Positions 23,008 through 34,293 of a stretch of 64,000 bases of DNA are shown here, one piece after another (within the stretch, counting starts at the first letter, position 1; every line of letters begins with the position of its first letter). Below the pieces are notes generated by a model, which was not told the DNA's origin, did not search any database, and saw only the letters and a list, made by a program, of their open reading frames with translations. The position numbers were made by a program, and so were the translations under genes. The stretch is from Termitomyces sp. T153 (lineage: Eukaryota > Basidiomycota > Agaricomycetes > Agaricales > Lyophyllaceae). Location of the stretch: the NCBI GenBank assembly GCA_018296165.2, contig JACKQL020000054.1, forward strand, positions 288,856 through 352,855. Reading direction: 5' to 3'.

Positions 23008-25942
23008 TTAATCTCTCTCTAAAGCCCTTGGCACAATGCGTGACAGGAGGACTCCCAGTCTGTCCCAGAGTGACGACAACTCTTTGGTCAAATTTGGGTT
23101 GTGACCCTGAGCAATCCGATAACGCATGGAAACCCTTCCCTCCCAGTCACCGGAAGGTCGGGAATCGACCTGGTTCTCCTGCTTAAGCACCGAGATAATG
23201 TCGACCATCTTTGGGCGTTCCAAAGGACCAGATTTCCAACAATCTTCCATTAGATCCCAAATTCGATCATTGAAACCGTGTTCGGACCAAGCAGGGTCAT
23301 CTATTCGAGGACGTGTTGGCGTCTTGCCGTTCAGTAGTGCGGCCATCAGAGTCATTAGATGCTTGATTTCATAGAATGGCAGCCGTCCAGTAAAAGCCTG
23401 GTCGTCGAAATACAAATTACTTTTGAAGAAGCATTGAATGATAGATATTCACCTCATAACAAATGCTTGCCCAAGCAAAGACATCACTTTCTTTACTGTT
23501 GTGGATTTTGTCCACGTCTCGGAGTAATTCCGGTGCTTGCCATCGTATAGTTCCTCCCGTAGAAGCCTCAATAGACTGAGAAGTCCAATTAATTATCTGG
23601 GGATCAGTCACACTCGAAAGACCAAAGTCGCCTAAGCAGGCTCTGCCTGAACTGTCAATGAAAACGTTTTTCTTAAGAGACTCGGTTGATGAGATGTTCT
23701 CTTAAATAAAACGAGTAAAATAGCCTTACTCCTTTCAAATCGCCATGTACAATATCATTCTTGTGTAAATAGTCTACTCCGGCGGCTGTGTCCAAAACCT
23801 GGGAAAGAATTGAGGTCGTTTTGCCAGAAGACAGAGTGTTCAGAGACATACAAGAAGTATCCGATTCACTTCAGGGTTGCGTTCTAGATATTCATTGAGG
23901 TTGCCGTTTTTCGCCTAAGGTGAAACAAAGCACAGGCCTCGACCAATTTTTGATATGCCGTAGAAAGGGAGGATATTCGAGTGTGATAGCTGAACCCAAG
24001 TGATCGCCTCCCGTGCATACATCTTTGTCATAGAAGGTCAGTATTATTCACCACTGGTCGGTTCCTAGATAGCAACCTTGGCCATATTTTCAACTTGTGG
24101 TTTTTGATATTCTCTGATCACCTTGACACAAACTTCATCGCCCAGAACGTCAACGTTAACTTTATATATGTCAGCAAAACCTCCTGAGGCCACTGGGTTA
24201 TTTTCTCTTTTCAGGGGGTCCTTCAGAAGGAAACGCCGTGGATATAGTCCTGTTCGTTCTGAAAGACGTCGCATAGCAGCAATCAGTTGGACACGATCCT
24301 CAAGTTGGTTTGTGTCCAACAGCTGGATATCAATAAGAAAACAGTTATTCAGTCTCGATGGTGTGGGCTCACTAGTTGAAAAGCGTCAAGAACTTCCTGA
24401 GCATCTGCCTCAGGGCAAGATAATAGCTGCTTGTAATGCTTGGGGTCCTTAAGAATGGTATTGAGTGACATTTCCAGCTGGTCTACACGAAGTTTCTTTA
24501 ATTTTTTCATCTCCTCTAGTCTCTCGACGACTTGGCACGCCCTGGGGCGCTTGTCGGGGTCTTCCTGCCAAGAATCTAGTAAAAGCTCCCACGTGGAATC
24601 ATCAAGTCCGCTATCATCTGGCTTGAAAGGATCTAACCAAGGAGACCATTCCTTTTCCAAATGCTCTGGTTTTGTAAGAATCTACAATTGAATTTCGTGA
24701 GAGATCTGATAGTAGAGGAAGAGCGAACCTCATAAGAAGCTGTTGAGAATGCGTACACGTCACCAGCCTTCGTCCCAGGACATTGAGAACCCAGAACACC
24801 AAATTCTGGTGCTAGAAAATGTGCCGCTCTTGTACCAACAGGAACAACGGCCCCAAGACCGAAATCAACCAAACACGCCCGGGGTGGGTCGGTACTGGTA
24901 ATAAGAATATTTTGGCCATGTATTCTACCATGCACAACTTCGTTCTCATGGAGGTAGGACATGCCGAGAGCAACGTCGAGAATCTAAGCAATAAATGAGA
25001 TAAATCCTGGCAAGAGGAAGAGTAGATATGGACAAAGGATTGTCGATCTGCCGCTGCGTTTGCCTTCAGGAAGTTTATCACATTGGTGTTTTCCACAAAG
25101 GGAGAGACGAGTCCGACTCCATCATATTGTCCAAGGAAGTCGTATCGAGCGATGGTGCACATGCCATACACTGGCACCACGTTGGCGTGGCGAAGTCGAG
25201 TCCAGATCAGCATATGCTGCCGAAATGCCTTATAAAAAGTCTATGAAAAGACGGACTGACATAAATAGTCGGCGTACTGATGATTCCAAGCGTGACCCTG
25301 ATATCTTTACAGTGACAACTTTTCTATTGTGGATACCTCTGACAGTCCCATTATTCCGTGCAAGCAACGCGTTCCGGTAGAGAACATCATCCAAAAACAG
25401 TTTCCTGGGATTTAATTGGTAGGTTTGAGCTAATCTCAGAAGAGCGATCTCGAGGATATTCTTGAACTGCTCGTTGATCCACTCGGAATCCAACAACTGA
25501 GGCACAAAGGTCAATGTCATGAGAAAGACTGAAGTTTGCTGATCAACTTGCAGATCTGGCACCCACATTTTGAATCACATCGATCATCCCTTGCGCATTC
25601 AGGGCGCCACAACAGAGGACTCGTTCATAGTACCAAAGCTTGTCTTGAAACATCCCGAGAAAAAAGAGAAGCCAGTCATAAAGTTGCTGATTTACGGTAT
25701 CACTCTTTGCCATCAGCGGATTTTGATTCCTTGACACGTAGACCTTAGCAGCATTGACAATGAAGTCATCCAAAACTTGAGCAGAAGAACCAAGTAGAGG
25801 TGGTCTTCTCGGGATGGCTGTTATGATTTATTAAAGACCACTCACTGTAAGTTCGACATGAGAGTACAGCGCCGTACGTACTGGAATGCGGGATTTGAGG
25901 GTGCGTGCCTAATTCTGCACTACGTTCTTGCACTATGGCCAT
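23008..25942 (-). pseudogene. Tandem pseudokinase-kinase protein, in-frame stop
   Basis: Read from 25942 (MAIVQERSAELG). Order: an N-terminal helical segment (DDFIVNAAKVYV..YDWLLFFLG); a second helical segment (LLDSEWINEQFKNILEIALL); a kinase-like domain without a glycine loop (VVTVKIS keeps the lysine; the catalytic loop is VVHGRIHGQNIL, with Arg in place of Asp; DFG is kept in VDFGLGAVV; LAPEF present); a linker (ADAQEVLDAFQLV, LLDTNQLEDRVQLIAAMRRL); then a second kinase domain (VASGGFADIYKV, VKVIREYQ, HGDLKG, GDFGLSSV, WQAPELL). The first domain should be catalytically dead and the second active. However a TAG at 23915-23917 replaces the Trp seen in the paralogue (FVSRWAQNGNL), with no plausible intron to remove it. 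One splice junction near 25255-25310 also does not fit cleanly. Treat it as a recent pseudogene unless the stop is an assembly error. Confidence 0.75.
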
Positions 25943-27540
25943 GACACTATTAAGGATAAAGTAGCATGAAGTATCATTCTATACAAGGCCTTACCAATTT
26001 TGAGTCGATTGAACCTGTCAAACAAAGGTTTGAACAAAAGCTAATTAGCGTTTACGTCAACAACAAAACGATGCAGAAATATAGATGGTTGTAGGCTCCA
26101 GGGAGGGCTCCTTGGTGGTTTACTTTGAAGTGTTCTTTACATGTCATTTGAGCATCATATGATATAAATTAGGTTCATGGAGCAATAGCCTGCCGATGCT
26201 CCGTATGTAAGTAGTCTTTGTACCCGGTGATCCGTGTTCTCGAGTCCGGAGTAGCAGCTAGAAGCAATCCACCTTCAAGCTCAAGCGCTCAAGCCTCAGG
26301 CCTGGAGGTCCTGGCCGCAGATCTCGTGTCAGGTTATTAGCACGACGATACCGCGAGACCAGCTGCGACAATAGCTAAGTGTCAGCATCAAGAGTCTTCT
26401 GGAATGTGTTCGACGAGTTGAACTTTGTTTAAACCATCGTGACCTCCCATGCCAACGTGATCTCCATAAAGCTAAGCTCTTAGTCGACTCGGAACTCTCG
26501 ATCGGCTGCAAACATAAAGTCTAAACGCTCCCCAATCGAATTTCTAATGTGATTCTGCCTCGAAGTGTCAATGACACCGATTATGAACAATAAATGGCGC
26601 TTTGCCTCCAGACCCGATTGTATCAATAGAAGCGGGCACGGGTAGGTTTTTGTTCACATCATCTACGAACCGTTTACTAGCGCAATCTCGTTCTCAAGGG
26701 TTGATTGCTCCCTGACCCCAATGAATCCGAACCCTCACGATATCCAGCAAGCACATTCGCACCTTCTGTACCTTCGCTGCTGTGAAACTTCCCTGCTACC
26801 TCCACCTCCACCATCTCTCCGATCTCGGCTGAGCCGGCAACAATCATGGGTAGTCAGAAGATGAGGGTGTGTGGGAATTTGAAGATAGTATACTGCGCGA
26901 AAGGACATAGAGTTTGCACGTCGGATAGTCTGTCAATGTCACGGTCAACAGCATATCCTCTATTTGTCGCACTGACTGATGCTTTTGACTGTATAACAGG
27001 GCGCTCTTGATGCTTTAGCATTGCGAAATCGCCCCATTGCAATGAGTCTGGTGCTGTCTCATCTGTGGTGTTTATCGTCCCAGATTAATCTTGCTTCTGG
27101 AGGTACGTGCGCTTGCTTCTCCTTTCCTACTTTTGTCCATTCCATCACCTCCTACGCCTTGAGTCCCGGGCACCGATGCTGATTTTCATGCCGTATGACA
27201 GACGGAACTTCGTGCGGGAACTCAAGACACCGCCTACATAGGTGTCATATATGGTTGGAACAACAGACCTTCCAGTCTGATCTACGGATTCCGTTAAGCA
27301 GGCAGGCTTTTCTACATTTCGATGATCGGATAGCAGATGAACGAGCATACGCACGAGCATCCTGCGAAACTTACGTTCACGTCAGGCCGTACTACTCAGT
27401 CCCTTGTTCATCCTTCCGCTTGATGCACACGTCCACCCTCACTTATCGTCTTTACGACGTTTGAAGAGAACTCCGGAAAAACAGTCCCAGTTCCATGAAG
27501 CCTTTGAAAAAGTGTCTTGTATCCTTGTCCCCTTTCTGAT
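25943..27540. other. Stretch between kinase copies without a supported gene
   Basis: Short frames only. CpG content is normal. A piece at 26721-26865 reads MNPNPHDIQQAHSHLLYL with a Pro run but has no domain or exon partners. Nothing else recognised. Confidence 0.4.
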
Positions 27541-28125
27541 CAGGCAGATGTCTAATATGAAAATGACATCTTAAAGTCCACGAAATTATTTGAGGTTCCA
27601 TTACACTCAAAAGACCAAAGTCACTCAAGGAAGCTCGACCGGAACTATTGATGAAGACGGTGCACTTGTAGAGAAAATAAGTAACGTGTTGTTAGTTTAC
27701 CCTTTGAAGCATCCAAGAAATCCACCTCACCTTGTCAAGTGCCATGAATGATATCATCTCTCTGCAGATATTTCACACCAGCTACTGTAGATGAAGACTG
27801 TCAGAAGAATAGATTAGAGATGTTTATGCTGTCAAAGAAATTCTGTCGCGTACAACAACAACCATAGCCATGCCTCATATCTTGAAAGCCCATAGAAAAG
27901 AAGAATATGGATATGATAATTGAGCCCAAAGGATAGTCTCCCATGCATATATGTCTAATGGTTCATACTTCCGAATTACATTGAAACTCTTTTCGTCGTG
28001 AAATCTATTTTATAGATGTCGGCAAAGCCTCCTGAGGCAGTCTGTCTACAGCAGTTGAAGGGGAATCATACAGATAGAAACGGGCTGGATACTGTTGCTG
28101 ATATTTACCGAATAGCGGCAATTAT
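27541..28125 (-). pseudogene. Relic of a kinase domain (second tandem copy, C-terminal half)
   Basis: Degraded pieces follow the order of the gene at 23008-25942. ASGGFADIYKIDF lies at about 28040-28000, YAWETILWAQLSYP at about 27950-27900 with a shift, YLQRDDIIHGT where HGD should be at about 27770-27735, and SSGRASLSDFGLLSVMEPQII at about 27650-27590. Stops and shifts are frequent and the catalytic Asp is lost. It continues on the far side of the small LTR at 28126. Confidence 0.7.
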
Positions 28126-28402
28126 TGTTGAGTATGCCCTATGGACCCACTCTGAGTAATCATTCAGTATGTTTTCCGTCCGTTTGTCTCCGCACACCTC
28201 AGTGTTCTATTAACCACTGAGGTTTAAGTCATTCTTTACTCATTCCGTTATACCTCACTTATACTTCTCAGTATTACCTCTATTATTCAGGTATATACAT
28301 AATACATTAAGTGTTCTATCGACCACTGAAGTTATTACCTCTATTATTCAATTCCTAAGTCTTCCGTCACCTTGTTCCTCCCAGCCCTGTCCTGCCTCAA
28401 CA
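28126..28402. mobile_element. Small solo LTR (277 bp) inside the kinase relic
   Basis: Begins TGTTGAGTATGCC and ends GCCTCAACA, the classical TGTTGA..TCAACA ends of copia-type LTRs. ATTAT flanks it at 28121-28125 and 28403-28407. Removing it and one ATTAT rejoins the kinase relic in register (LLDTDDIIQYRGQII to IAAIR). Internally, attacctctattattca and gtgttctat.gaccactga occur twice. Confidence 0.8.
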
Positions 28403-28407
28403 ATTAT

Positions 28408-29860
28408 CTGGCCGCGATACTGAATAATGTCATCTGTATCTAATAGCTATGTGGAGAGTCTTGAGCAAATATCCATGCACTCACCGATTGGAAGACATCG
28501 AACATCAAACATTGATTGGGCATTGTCCCGAGAGAGATCAACGCCTGTGATGCTCTTTGTTGCTCAGAATGGTACTGAGCAATTTTGTCACTTCTCGTTT
28601 GTCGATCACGCGCTTCTCCAGCTTCTTGATTTTGTCAAGTCTGTCGACAATCTGGTCGGCGCAGGATTCTGAGCCCAGCAATCTTCCAACAGTCGCCACG
28701 TGAAGTCAGCCAGATGGTTTATTTTCCAATAGGCCACAAAGGTCGTTTACTGACAACCGTCTTGTTCCAGTCTTGATACCAATGCGAAAAATTGACAGAT
28801 CTAGTGAGAAGCTAGCCAAAGGCGTTCTAAGACACCGCATTGATGGAAACGACTCGAGGATTGCACCTGATAAGAAACTGTTTGAGAACGCATAAACATC
28901 ACTTGCCTTGGTACTGCGGTGAGGCTTACGAAACAACAGTTCCGGTGTCTCAAACTCAGCGATTTTTTCTCAAAAGTGTCAGGAAGAACTTGATATCCAG
29001 AATCAAGGCCATCAATATCTGTAGCAGGTGTGCATCGAAATCGGTTAAACATGCGCGTGGAGACTATGTCTTGGACAAGAATATTTGAGCCTTTGATATT
29101 ACCGTGAACAAGTCTGTTATCGTGGAGGTAGGGCATTCCAGAAGCGACTGTAAATCTGAGCTCATAAACAGCTCAGAGGAAGGAAAATGTGAGAGAACAA
29201 CAAACCCTTACAAGTGATCTTCTCTGAGAATTTTATAATATTCCCATTCTCACAAAAGGGAGATACCCCTCGTCTGTTATACGGGTCGTTAACCGGGTAT
29301 ATGCCAAAAAACTCTATAACATTCTCGTGCGATAGCTGTGTCCACGGCACCTTCTTGCGCGACAATGCCTGACAACAATATTCTAAGTATCATCAGTAAA
29401 GATCTTACCCAGTGAAAAATTCCCTGGTCTGCATGGAATTCAGGTATCCTACTGTATACTGTTCTTTCAGAGAAAAACAAAAACACCTTTTCGATTCTGC
29501 CAAAGGGGCCCTCCGCATATGTTCTCCTTGGCGGAGCACATCGTGAAGGATGAAGCGTTGTGAATACAATCCTCATACTCTAACCAAACCTGAAAGAGTG
29601 ACAGAGGAAAGCACTTTGGATTCCTCTTCAACAAATCCATTGTACAACAACTGGTGGGAAGCATGAGTCTGACATTGGATATTCTCAACAAACAAGAGAG
29701 CGAAGACTCACGCTCTGCATTGTGTCAATTAGAATTCGTTACGATGCTGCATATAATGTTGATATCTTACAACGTCCTCGAAGACGTCGCGGAGACAATT
29801 GTACAACTCGCGTCCCTGTCCTGTTACCTTCATACTTGTGCCAGACTCTCTTATGACTGA
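28408..29860 (-). pseudogene. Relic of the pseudokinase domain (second tandem copy, N-terminal half)
   Basis: Fragments match the first half of the 23008-25942 gene. A linker AQSMFDVFQSV lies at about 28500, TWRLLEDCWAQNP at about 28690, and MPYLHDNRLVHGNIKGSNILV at about 29136-29080. TQLSHENVIEFFGIYP lies at about 29340-29290, and LLKRNPKCFPLSLF at about 29630-29590. The catalytic-loop Asp position is Asn (HGN). Stops and frameshifts are many. Together with 27541-28125 this is one old copy of the tandem pseudokinase-kinase gene. Confidence 0.65.
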
Positions 29861-30560
29861 CACGAAAGCCGCTTTATGACGGGCTCGTCTTGATCTGCTT
29901 CATCAGCCTGAGGGAGCTTAATGAAACCTGGAAGATATGACCATAGTGCTCGGGACGACGGTGGGACGTTTAGGTAAATATCCTGGAGATGAAAATGGTT
30001 TTCATCCAAAATTTTGGAGGTCCGCATACTCTACTTAGTTGATTAGCAAGTCATCGCTCGAGTCATAATGCAAAACAACTGAACGGCCCAACTGAATTTG
30101 TTCGAAGCGGACTGAGTGAATGTGGTACCAATATCCCCAAAAAATGTTGTGGTCCGAGTCAAGTCTCGAACTCGGAGAATCAATTCTTCAAAGCTTCAAC
30201 ACTCTTTCATTGCACATTTCCTTATGTAAGAGAAGTATAGAATAACATTGCGTTGTCCAGAGTACTCAGTGGCGTGACAAGAAAATATGACCCACAGTAA
30301 CTAGATTCACCATTGGGACTGCGACATGTATCGAGCTCCAGTCTCGAAATGTTTTCAAAAAAATGTACATGTCAAATAGAATGGTGGTTCCTAACTTAAT
30401 CCTCATGGACACGCCTGACACTGGACACGAAGCCAATGCGGGAGGGAATTGCCGCGGCGCCTCACGGAGGTCGATCCCGATCCCGAGGGATACGCCAAAG
30501 GAGACACTGCATGATTCCTAGGCAGCACACTTCCAGCACAAACAAGGCAAGCACAAGCCA
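29861..30560. other. Intergenic, no gene seen
   Basis: Normal CpG content, short frames only. It separates the kinase relic from the 3' end of the phosphotransferase gene. Confidence 0.4.
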
Positions 30561-32704
30561 CTACTCCACGAGCACTTCCTGATTAGGCCGTTCATAATCG
30601 CGTTCCCGGTTCCGTACGGACCTTCTTTCCTCAATCCCATTAATCGTAAGCCATGCCTCCAACCGGCGACCCAATTCCCCACCACGTCCACCGCAGACAT
30701 CCCCAGTGGTATTGAGCATCTGCTCTTTCTCTTTTTCCTGTTCAAACGGAAGTTTCGAGACTATTCTCCGTTTGGTGATGCTCAAGGGACCTTCTACCGG
30801 GACGGGAGGGCTCTGCACCCCGATTCGAGTGACGGAACCATCATGGCCTTTGAACCACCCGTCTTCGTTTTCCTCAGGTCCCAAAATACTGTCAACAAGA
30901 CCTTCCTCCCATCCGTCCCACTCAGCAACACGATGGGCCATGCGCATTCGCTGCCCTGCGCTTTCGTAGAAAAGCCATTCTCTGGAGAGAGCAGCTAGAT
31001 CTGGATCCTTGGCCGATCGGGGCGGAGAAGGAGCAGAGCTCCCTTCATATTTGCCAACCTTGACGATAGCTTGCCGGAATAATCTAGCAATGAATGGGCT
31101 GGACTGAACGAAGGCTGGAGCGTGCGCGCATTGCCAGAGTGGACGTGTCGTGGTAGATTCCCAGTCGATGATGCAGGTCTAGACATTCAAATGATCAGAC
31201 TAAAATTGAAATCAAACAAGACAGATGACCCACGATCTTTGTGGGATCTTCAGCATCTACGAAAATATTCTCGAGGCTAAGATCATGAAGATCAAGTCCG
31301 AAACTCTCCGCAACATCACCCAAGGTGGCTTTGGCAAGTCGCTCCATGAGATTTGCCCACCTCGTCATCTCTTTTCGAACCAATTCCTCTCTCTGGGAAA
31401 GATGTGCGACAAGGAATGTACTCCTTTGCATCCGCCGGTAATCCCGGTACATGACGTCACCAGGTCCCTCCCACTCTTCTTCGCTTTCCTCGAGATCCCA
31501 CTCGTCACTGTCGTCGCTCTCATCACCGGGTACCGCCCTCATCCGGTGGTGCCGAGAAGAATGGATCTCGTCAGGATCTAGATGAAGCCGATGCGGAGCA
31601 GATCTTCCTTCGTTCTCGCGAATGACACTTTCTATCTCGCGCTGGGCACATGATGAAAAGTAGCTGCTAGAGCTAGGCCAAGGTCCACGATTGAGCTCTG
31701 TGGGGTGGACGAGTTCTCCCCTGTTGGTACCAAAGAAGGGCCATGAGATTATCGGTCCAACGTGAAATTCGGGACCGGCTGGTTGTGCCAGTTTTGCTTT
31801 CACATGATTGAGCTTGGTTGTCACCAAGTTTGACATACTCAAAGTAGGAGAGAAAGGGAAAGCAGAGTACGGGAGTTGTACAGCCTTTGGCGTAGGTGCG
31901 GTAGACGACAGTGGAGCATAGGGATTTGGGCCAAAGTACAGCGACCCAATGTCGGAGAACCGATGAGCAAACAAAGGCAGAAGTAAGCCTGCGAGGTTTT
32001 CTAGCAATTTGACGAGGTCGTTATAGCTGAGTGAATGGAAAACAGTCCCGAGTTGTACGCCGGGAGCCTTCAGGGACAATCAAATTGGTTAATCATACCG
32101 GATGTTGTACCAACGGCGCGCTTGTGAAACACACCTTTGACATTAAGATGTACTCGCCGCCGAGTCGATTATATGGATTAGAGTCGTAATGATACACAGT
32201 AGGAAGGGGAATATTGGTGTTTTCACGGAGATAGTGCATGGTCGCAACTTCAGATTCAGTTTTCAAGCGAGGCATGTACCGTCGAGCTACACTTGCAACC
32301 AGTTCAGTATGATCAACCATCGTGACGAGGTAGGCCTAAAAGCCGGCGCTCAACACTTATAAAGCATAGTTGCATATCCAAAAGCTCACTTTGTGGAAGG
32401 TCCCTGTTGGTACAATAGGCCGTCAGGTCTCAATCTTGAACATAGGTATCGGGAACCTACCCGCACTGAGAAATTTAATTCTGCCGACAGCTATGCCCCT
32501 GTGCTCGCGTACAACGTCCTTCAGCACTTTTCTATCAACCGGAAAAGGTGCTGCACCATCTGCAGCAGCATCAGCCTTGGCCTCACGTTTGCGGTCTGCA
32601 TGTTCGATCTCCCAGTTCCATTGCAGCGGTTCAAGATGAGATCCGGGAGGCGGGGAGCCTTTACTAAAATTCAACGATAGGTCGTGTCCATTTCCATGCA
32701 TCAC
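30561..32704 (-). CDS. Aminoglycoside-phosphotransferase-like (APH) family protein
   Basis: Start ATG at 32704 (MMHGNGHDLSLNFSKG), stop TAG at 30561. Several introns separate the exons (around 32325-32460, 32080-32155 and 31150-31230). The N-lobe includes HTELVASVARRYMPRLKTESEV and NIPLPTVYHYDSNPYNRLGGEYILM, the usual pattern of fungal APH proteins. The catalytic loop is LDLHDLSLENIFVD (Asp and Asn kept), and the metal-binding Asp is in IIDWEST after an intron. An acidic insert (ESDDSDEWDLEESEEEWEG) lies between, near 31510-31440. The C-terminal part is charged and ends near EVLVE. Fungal APH-fold proteins are mostly small-molecule or protein kinases of unknown substrate, so there is no reason to infer antibiotic resistance. 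Confidence 0.85.
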
Positions 32705-33828
32705 AGGATGGCGTTGACGAAGATGAGTGGTGAACAGAATTTACGATTTGATTATCGAGTGTCTTGGTCTTGTCAATCCAGGAAACGCGCAAAAATTTGG
32801 GCTTTCCGGGATATCGCGCTGTTCAGCGTGATTGCAGGGGAGATAGCGGGGTTGCGGTCGGTATCGAACGGCTGGATATTTGAAGCGCGCCGATATCATG
32901 GCGTGCTATAATCATCCGCTGGATAAATAAGCGAATTTGGCCTTATTTGGCGTCCCCGATCTTGCTTATATCCCCGGTTAGAGTCTTCAAGCTTCGTTTC
33001 GCGAACCTCGTATGGCGCTTTCGTGGTCAGTTAACCATGAATATCACTCTTTTCTCTCGGCCTCTAAACTTTGAAGTCCTCCTTTTGTTCCCTATTTTCG
33101 GATTTCCCTGGCCGGTGTAGCATCTTTAATGAGCCAAGACGAGCCTATCTCGTATACGTTATTAGCTTGTTCTGCTTCTTCGAGATTGCCAAGAGTCAAG
33201 ACCCACGATGTGGCACATTCCGCTGCGGAGGGTGCCGAACGTCTTCTGCGTCTACCCAGAGTTTCTGAGTCAAAATCGATATGTGTCGTGTAAACTCTTA
33301 CTGGCTTCATGTTGACTGCCCTCCATTGACTGATCGATGGTCTGACTCGAAGGCGCGTGAATCGATGAGGTAACTCTCCCCATCTAAATCTCGAAGTTTG
33401 TCTAAGTGGCGGTGAACTGACTGATGCCACACTTTCGAAAAGGACAGATCATACCCTACGTATGGAAACAACATGACATACATACTTAGGTTACCCCATA
33501 TGAAGAGCGTTTTCCGTTCTCTCTGTCTGAGACAATCCCGTAGCTTGTGCATATGCCCCTCCGAGGCCATGTTCAGCGCCTTGGCATCTCACTTTCTTGT
33601 TCGCTTCAGCTAGTCAACATGATCGTCCGAATCGAGTACGAGCCAAGCATTTCAAGAGAGCACTGACCGTATATACACATACCATTTCATATGCATATTG
33701 GGCCAAGAAATCATATTTCGATGTCATGAGGTTTACTAAGAGCTGACGAACACTTGGGAGTTTAGGTACCCGTCATGTTTTTACAAAGATATCATGAATA
33801 CCAGTATTTACAACACGATAAGGGTGAC
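32705..33828. other. Intergenic with short unassigned frames
   Basis: A possible small minus-strand gene starts at 33570 (MASEGHMHKLRDCLRQRERK) and could be spliced toward 33092, but no domain is recognised and no start or stop pair is compelling. Otherwise nothing. Confidence 0.35.
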
Positions 33829-34293
33829 ACAGCCTTTTATAACGTTAGACCCCTTTGAGGTTGCCCTTGTTTATTTGATCGGTTGACCGCCGTGCTTGCC
33901 GGGATGTGTATCGCTCATAGCTACACGAGAAAATGAACGTTTTACCTGGTCATTCTAGATCTCGGTGATGATAAAAGAGATGCGGGCAATTAGAAAGCTT
34001 AATAAAATTAGAGGTCAGTATGTCTGATACAATCTAGTAGCTCGATTTTGATCACTATGAATTATCTATAAAAAATATGAAATCAGTAAGACAAAGCTGC
34101 AATATGAACAAACAGAGAATCAGGGTTAGTCTAGGAGTGACAAAATAATGAGACGGAAAAAAGAAAGACGGATGCCGTTGGTGAGTGGTAAGTAGGAGTT
34201 CATGACAAGACGGCATTTGTCGACACGTCCCGGCAAGCGCGGCCATCAACCAATCAACTAAATCAAAGGGGTCTAACGTTACGAAAGGGCTGT
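33829..34293. mobile_element. MITE-like element with about 75-bp terminal inverted repeats
   Basis: The left end 33829-33905 (acagccttttataacgttag, accccttt, then gatcggttgaccgccgtgct, tgccggga) is matched in reverse complement by 34215-34293 (tcccggcaagcgcggccatc, aaccaatca, aaaggggtctaacgtta). About 310 bp of AT-rich, non-coding DNA lies between. No clear target-site duplication was found. It is probably a non-autonomous DNA transposon. The class cannot be assigned. Confidence 0.7.

Noticed and set aside
30561..32704. Antibiotic resistance gene reading of the APH-like protein
   Set aside because: Fungal APH-fold proteins are a broad kinase-like family. Nothing here points to aminoglycosides.
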